Translations under genes and position numbers: made by a program
The notes under the pieces: generated by a model
Told to the model about the DNA's origin: nothing
What the model saw: only the letters and a program-made list of their open reading frames with translations
The model's database searches: none
Shown: positions 58,414 to 64,000 of the stretch, one piece after another
How the letters are laid out: each line of letters begins with the position of its first letter
Position numbering within the stretch: position 1 is the stretch's first letter
DNA from: Yarrowia lipolytica
Taxonomy: Eukaryota; Ascomycota; Dipodascomycetes; Dipodascales
DNA length: 64,000 bases
Assembly: GCF_001761485.1 (NCBI RefSeq)
Contig: NC_090775.1
Location: 1,178,001-1,242,000 of the forward strand
Direction of reading: 5' to 3'

Positions 58414-61400
58414 TCACGACTCCTGAATCGGTCGTTTGTCGTTGAACCGAATCACCTTGGCGAGCGACGTGTCCAAGAAGTTGAAGTCTTGGCTCAGCGT
58501 GCAAAAGGGATGGTCCAATAGTTGTTGAGCTGTCGGTCGTTGTTCCGGATCACTGGGTTAGTATCTACCAGGGTGTGAAAAAGCAAGAGGGACTTCCTCT
58601 GCAAAACAAAAACCCCACCATTATTAACATAACCAACGCTTCACGTTAGCTCGTCTCGTCTCGAATCGCTCCCATCGCTCACGATTCTCGTTACTCACAT
58701 AATAAAACACTTGTCCAAAAAGTCCTTTGCATCTTCCGACACAAACGTCTTGGTATCCTCCGGAATAGGAGGAGCCAACCGGCTATTTCCAAGTTTGTAC
58801 ATGGCTCCAATAGCCTCATCGTTGCTCCACGGTCGTCGTCCGGCAAACATCTCCAGCACAACACATCCAAGAGACCAAATGTCAACCTTGGCGGAATAGC
58901 CCTGCTTCTCATTGTGGATGACATTGTGAATCACCTCGGGAGCCATCCAGAAAATCGTGCCCTGCATGGACATTTCGGCGTCGTTGGAGTAGATGTCCCG
59001 AGACTTCTTCGAGATGCCAAAGTCCGAAATCTTGCACACTCCGTCCAGGTCGAGCAACAGATTGTCACTCTTGAGATCTCGGTGAAGAATGCCACAGCCA
59101 TGCAGATACGCTAGACCCTCAAGAATCTGCCGCGTAAGGAATCGCACAATGTTCTCTTCAAACCGACCATGGTTGCGCAAACAAGAACCCACACTGCCTC
59201 CAGGCACGTACTCCAGAAACAGGTTGTAAGTGTGGTCCTGCATGGTTTCAAAGCCTAGATACTGCACAATGTTGAAATGGTCCAGGTTCTTCATAGTACC
59301 GACTTCGGCATGTAGGGCACCCACACCGACCTCAGCAGCAGCCTTGTTGCGCACCTCAACCTGCTTGACTGCCATCATGTCTCCAGTGGTGGCATTAAGA
59401 GCCAGATAAACCTTACCAAAGGTACCCACGCCAATCAGCTCACCCTTGACCCATACAAACTTCTTGAGATGGCCCCGCTGGTCGCGCACAGTAGAAATGT
59501 GGCCCTTCTTGATCTGGTTGGGCGTAGCTTCCACCACCTTCTGGCCCCACATTTTCGTCGATCGCCGTCGCAGCAAAGCCGGATTCGTCATTGTGGACTT
59601 GGTGGATGACGTGGAGAACCGTTTCCGGGCCTCGGATGCCTCCCTGGCAACCACTCGGATCGATTTGATACGGGAGGTGCCCGTTTTTCGCGAGAATTTT
59701 GCCGCGGGAGTCTTCTCCTCCTTCTCCAGCGTGCCCTCCTCCTTGATCTTGGAGGTGAGAGGTGTGATAGTGGCCTTTCGGTCGTTCTGACTCTGGTCAA
59801 TGATCATGGAACGGGGTTTCACGTAGTCGAGCGTCTCGCGCTTGTCAGGCGACGTGGGCGGTGACTCCACATCGTCAATGATCGGTTTATCGAGATCGGC
59901 GTTGGGGAAGAACCGCTCCAGGTTGTCGTAAACAACCTCAGCAGGAGGACGGACGGCCCAGACGTCTGAAGACGAAGAAGTGGAGGAGCGCGTGGATGAG
60001 ACCGTCGAAGAGACCGCCTCCGTCGGCTTGGTCAGCTTCTTGGACCACAGCCCATCATCTGACTCATCATCATCGTCGTCAAACTGAATGTCGTCAAACG
60101 AGATATCGTTCTCTTGGAAGTTTTGCTCGGGCGCAACTCGCACGGAGGAGGATGTGGACCTTCGCTGCAGCTTGTCCTGGTAGTTGGGCACCTTGAATTT
60201 GAGTCCCGATCGGCCAAAAGTGAAGTTGCCAGACAACTTGGGGTTAAGACGAGACGGTTGAGGGGCAGCAGAAACCGCAGTTGTAGCTGCAGTAGGGTCG
60301 TTGGACTGCTGATCAACAGGTGAAGAGGCTGCACTGACAGGTTTGCGCATCACTAGCCGGTTACTGCCTCCATGATACGGTCTAGGAATGAACTTTTCAG
60401 ACTCACCCGGTGTGTACGAGTTGACAGCCGTGGATCTTACTCGCACAGAAGAAGATGACTCGGGACGTCGGGGGGCTTCTCGACGTGCGACAAAAGACGT
60501 GTTTCGAGACAAGGTATCGTAGGGAGATGAGCGTCGGTTGTCAAAGTTGATCTCCTTCTTGGGAGGAGGACGAATTACCTTGAACGAATCCTGGTCGTCA
60601 GAAGCAGTTTGAATAGATGATTGGGAAGGCTGCCGGGTCGGTTTGGAGGGTGGTTGGCTGGAAAAGTAGTCCCCAGGAGGCTCTTGCGTCTTCGTGTAGA
60701 GGTAGGAAGGCGTGGCAGGGTACTTTGTGCCCCCTGAGGGGGTTTCAAGGGAGTAAATCGACTTTCCAGGGGAAGAAGTAACTGAGGAAGACGTCTGTGC
60801 AGCCACTGCGGGTGCTAGAGTGGCTGAGGGAGACGCCGACTCGACCAACAGCTTGTAATTCGATAACATGACTTTGTTGTCAGAAAAGAAGTAGCTGAGG
60901 GCTTCCTCGTCGAGTTTCTCACTAGCTTCACTACCCACATCGGTGAGTCTGAACCGCAGATCATGAGTATTGAGGCCCAAAGCCTTCGCAATGACATCTG
61001 TAGCTTGAGGAACCGAAAGCACATTCTTCAAGTCCGCGGCCACAAAATGCACGTTGTCCAGAGTGACCAGAATCATTCTGTCGTTCTGGGTGATTGTAAA
61101 GTACCGGTCCAGAGGAGTACTGGGTGCCGGCTGAGAGTTGACCGAGAAGCCAGACAGCGAGGAATGGTGGGTAGAAGCAGAGGTAGGAGTCTGCTGAGAC
61201 CCCGACCGAGGAGGAAGCGGGGGAGGGTTGTATGTGGGGTTAGGAATCGGCACTTTGGGCGGTTTAGGAGGTGCCCACCCAGATGAAGATGTCAATGTAG
61301 GTGAGGACGTTTTATCCTTGGACTCGTTGGAGTACAGAGAAGCAGCTCCATCGTGATCCACAGGAGAAGGGGGGATTGTCGAGTTTCTGTTCTTTGAAGA

Positions 61401-62951
61401 CGATCTGTCCCTTCGCCGGAGTCTCGAAAACAGGTTTCGACTCTTTCTCTCTTCCTCCTTTGGTAGACCATCTTCCCCCAAAATGGAAGACTCAGACGAC
61501 GACGACTTATGGTGAGTACGTCTGAAGAAGTTTCCGGACGGAGATACGGGTGACTTCATGGTGCGGTAGAGACCCTCATACGCTGTCATTGGTCGCTGAG
61601 GACGATTTGTCTTGAGCGGTCGAGGGGTGATTTTGTCAGCTGGAGCTGAAGTGGTAGGCACTAGCGGAGATGTCAGAGACGAAGTTGAGGGGCTGTTTGG
61701 AATGTGAGCTTTGGCCTGAACAGCTGAAGGTGTAGAAGTTGGGGGAGGGGGAGCTGAATTTCGATGCGGGGCGGGGGAGGAAGCAGAATTCGTTGGAGGC
61801 GGAGGAGGGGGAGGGGGCTCAGAGGGAGCCGGGGAGTGATGTGGAACGGGAGAGTTTTGAGAGATCACAGGAGAGCCCATTTGAGGAGAAGTAAACGCTT
61901 GTGGGCTGCTTGTTGCCGCATGTCTCCCTGTAGTACCATCACTGCTCTGAGAGGAGTTCAACGCGTCAACGTCAATAGTGCCACTGGATGTACCTCTGTT
62001 AAGCGTCTTCCGCAGGATATGAATGAATCTCGAGGGAGAAGTGTCCACCTCTCCATTGTTCAGACTAAGGTGGCCCAGAGCCTTGAGTTTCTGGTAGCTC
62101 ACGAGCTCCAAGAACCGCCCTTCCACGATGTTGCGTTCTGTGAAGGTCTGGGCCCAGTCGGGGCCAAACTGATACAAGTCCAGAAACATGAGCACACGGT
62201 CCAGCGTCCAATTATTGGGCTCGTCTGCCTTCCAAGAGATGGCGTTTCCAATGGGATGCGGCGACGAGTACTGGATCGGGCTCTGTTTACTCGGCTGTTC
62301 CTGGTTCTTATGGCTGGAGTCGTTTTCAAACAAGTATGCCGAAGGTGTCGGAGGATGAGGCGACGTGGCGTTCACAGATCTATTCCCCGGCGTGAGATTG
62401 AGGGGAGACGGGGCTCCCTGGCGTAAAATGTCTCTGCTTTTCTGGAATTTGAGTCTGGTCTCGTTAGGACTTGACGACAGCACTCCGTCTGGAGACGGCG
62501 CGGTATGGAACGACTGTTCGGACTGCAGAGACTGGAACGAGGTGTCAAAGTTGTTGTTGTTGGGTGTGCGATGTAGCGAAGAGTAGGAAACAGACGACTT
62601 GAGCTTCTGCGGAGTCTGCAAGTTGTTGGTACTGCTGTTGTTGTTGTAAGTGTTAAGATTGGCATGGGAAAGATGGTGCGTGAGACTGGGACCCGAGTTG
62701 GCATTCGAGTCACCATTGGTATCACTCACGACACGTCGGTCGACGCGGATCTTGTTTGGGTTCGGAACCAGTCGCTCCAGAGCTCCAGTGGACACAGATC
62801 GGTCTGCGACCTCAGACAAGTCGCTGCGCGAACGAAGTCGGTTTTTGGGCACGGTCACCGAGTACGGCGACGACGACACGGACTGCAGATCGTCCGTGAG
62901 ATTATGAGCGTCGTCGTACGTCGGAATCAGGTTGATATGGAACTCGCCCAT
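58414..62951 (-). CDS. BCK1: MAP kinase kinase kinase Bck1 (cell wall integrity), two exons
   Basis: Spliced on the minus strand as 62951-58699 joined to 58552-58414: 1463 residues (1478 in S. cerevisiae). Exon one alone would stop after KDFLDKCFIM; the donor GTGAGT at 58698 and TACTAACCCAG ending at 58553 instead give KCFIIDPEQRPTAQQLLDHP, completing kinase subdomain XI. Features: SAM-like domain about 247-315; polyproline segments 377-404; Ras-association/ubiquitin-like segment about 624-705; kinase domain from about 1167 with GVGTFGKV (1174-1181), Lys 1196, HRDLKSDN (1290-1297) and DFG at 1310-1312. The activation segment SKKSRDIYSNDAEMSMQGT is diagnostic for Bck1. Pkc1 activates it, and it activates Mkk1/2 upstream of Slt2. 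Confidence 0.95.
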
Positions 62952-63761
62952 GGTTCCGTGTACGGGTGCTTGTACTGTACAAGTAGTGGTGAGATGCTGG
63001 AGTGCGTGGTCTCGTGTTTGCAGGGAGTTTAAGTTTATCGGGGTCAGAACGAGAGAGGTTGAGGGGGTTGAAGGAGATTATGGGGGAAAGTGAAGAGTGC
63101 AAAGCGTCATAAATCTGGTTATGAGTTAATTCCGTTTTTCCCCGTTCCAAAAAGGTCACTTTTGGAGCAAGTTCAGCCACATTAATCCGTCCTCTCTTCG
63201 TTAAAGCCGCACCCAACTGGGACAACCGAGTCAAATAAATCCTCAACTGTTTTGTTTAGATTTGGTGACGAAGTGAGGGAGAGATATTGGGGAGTATTTG
63301 ACCGGTAATTGAAGATGGTGACTAGACACGTGTATCTCAGCATCTGTAGAGACCTCTATTAACATGTTTAGACCTTCTTAGATCTAGACCTTAGATCTTA
63401 GACCCTCTTAGATCCCCCATCCTCCATAGTCACACTGGTACCTAGTATGGCTACAATCATCAATTCACCGTACCAAGCAAAATACCAAATGGAGATATTC
63501 GTCTGCAACTTTTCAACTCCAGACACTTTATCGATACCCCCACTATATAATGACCTCACTACAACCTCAATTGTTGCCTTCCATTCACATACTGATCTCA
63601 GTTGTAGATCACGACCCACAACTGCACATGATAGCCAGTGCTCGTTGGACAGTAGCACCTGTGTCGCCCGGTGTCGTTCCTTTACGCAATAAATGCATTC
63701 CTATATACATAACGCAGAAGAACCAAATTACTCGCTCCACTCGTAATTTCAACTTCCTCTT
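62952..63761. promoter_or_regulatory. BCK1 promoter region and 3' side of the bL21m gene
   Basis: About 0.8 kb. A TGTACTGTACAAGTAGT sequence sits just upstream of the BCK1 start (62975-62991), and a repeated CTTAGATCTAGACC-like patch lies at 63376-63416. No gene is supported. Confidence 0.4.
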
Positions 63762-64000
63762 CTAAGCCTTGAGTTCCAGCTCGCTAATTCGAATGATGGT
63801 CTGGGGCACCTTTCGCTGGGTCCGAGTGTAACCCTTGTCCTTGATTCGATGGTGAACATGGGTGGTCATGGGCTCAGCAGTGAGAGCAGTCACAACGCCC
63901 TTGATGTTGAAGTGGTCCTGGGAAATGTACTTGTCACCCTGGAACACGTGATCCCGAGAGCCGATCTGGCTCACGTGCTCAAAGTTGATCACGTCGCCCA
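63762..64000 (-). CDS. MRPL49: Mitochondrial 54S ribosomal protein bL21m, C-terminal fragment
   Basis: The gene enters from the right edge; 79 C-terminal codons are visible, ending with TAG at 63762-63764. The visible protein has GDVINFEHVSQIGSRDHVFQ, then NIKGVVTALTAEPMTTHVHH, RIKDKGYTRTQRKVPQTIIR and ISELELKA. The order of a GDxIxF strand, SxxGSRDxxF, a variable G-V-V strand and a basic segment ending in xIRI fits bL21m; yeast Mrpl49 has VGSRDYTFAG and ends with TMIRISDIKI. bL21m is a large-subunit protein of the mitochondrial ribosome. The start codon is outside the window, so length and presequence cannot be judged. Confidence 0.8.
   Translation of the reverse strand, partial: GDVINFEHVSQIGSRDHVFQGDKYISQDHFNIKGVVTALTAEPMTTHVHHRIKDKGYTRTQRKVPQTIIRISELELKA

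Overview
The window is nuclear DNA of a budding yeast and looks like Yarrowia lipolytica. Reasons: single-copy orthologues of Saccharomyces proteins with standard nuclear codons (CTG read as Leu fits), 5'-biased introns with GTGAGT/GTAAGT donors and a CTAAC branch site almost touching the acceptor AG, long intergenic spacers, and strongly GC-ending codons that leave long open frames on the antisense strand. The species name is recognition, not proof. I found no rRNA, tRNA, CRISPR array, viral element or intact transposon.

Layout. 1-15 kb: NOP14 start (-), EGD1 (+), a 3.3 kb spacer, GAD1 (+), RPL29 (-, with a 5'UTR intron), LSM2 (+) converging on SBH1 (-), an uncertain 61-residue membrane ORF (+), an LYR-motif mitochondrial protein resembling Rrg1 (-) and a small possible ubiquitin-fold protein (+). 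15-30 kb: RPS5 (+), MAK10 (+), a 145-residue unknown (+), QCR2 (-), RPC82 (+), UTP4 (-). 30-48 kb: YCG1 (+), ERG6 (+), a family 8 glycosyltransferase (-), the ubiquitin-eL40 fusion (+) and SLN1 (-). 48-64 kb: a PNUTS/Ref2-type PP1 regulator (-), MSS116 (+), BCK1 (-) and the 3' part of a bL21m gene (-).

There is no operon or gene cluster; this is ordinary housekeeping chromosome. Themes recur by chance: ribosome assembly and translation (NOP14, UTP4, RPS5, RPL29, ubiquitin-eL40, EGD1), mitochondrial function (QCR2, MSS116, bL21m, LYR protein) and stress signalling (SLN1 for osmolarity, BCK1 for wall integrity).

The points most worth a second look are a one-base frame break in a 9-base homopolymer inside SLN1, a start codon split by an intron in the ubiquitin-eL40 gene together with start-adjacent introns in SBH1 and RPL29, a candidate minus-strand spliced small ORF at 16.0-16.3 kb, a palindromic TACAAGTACTTGTA motif scattered through the spacers, and many short-period tandem arrays. 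I did not find a convincing new multi-gene system.
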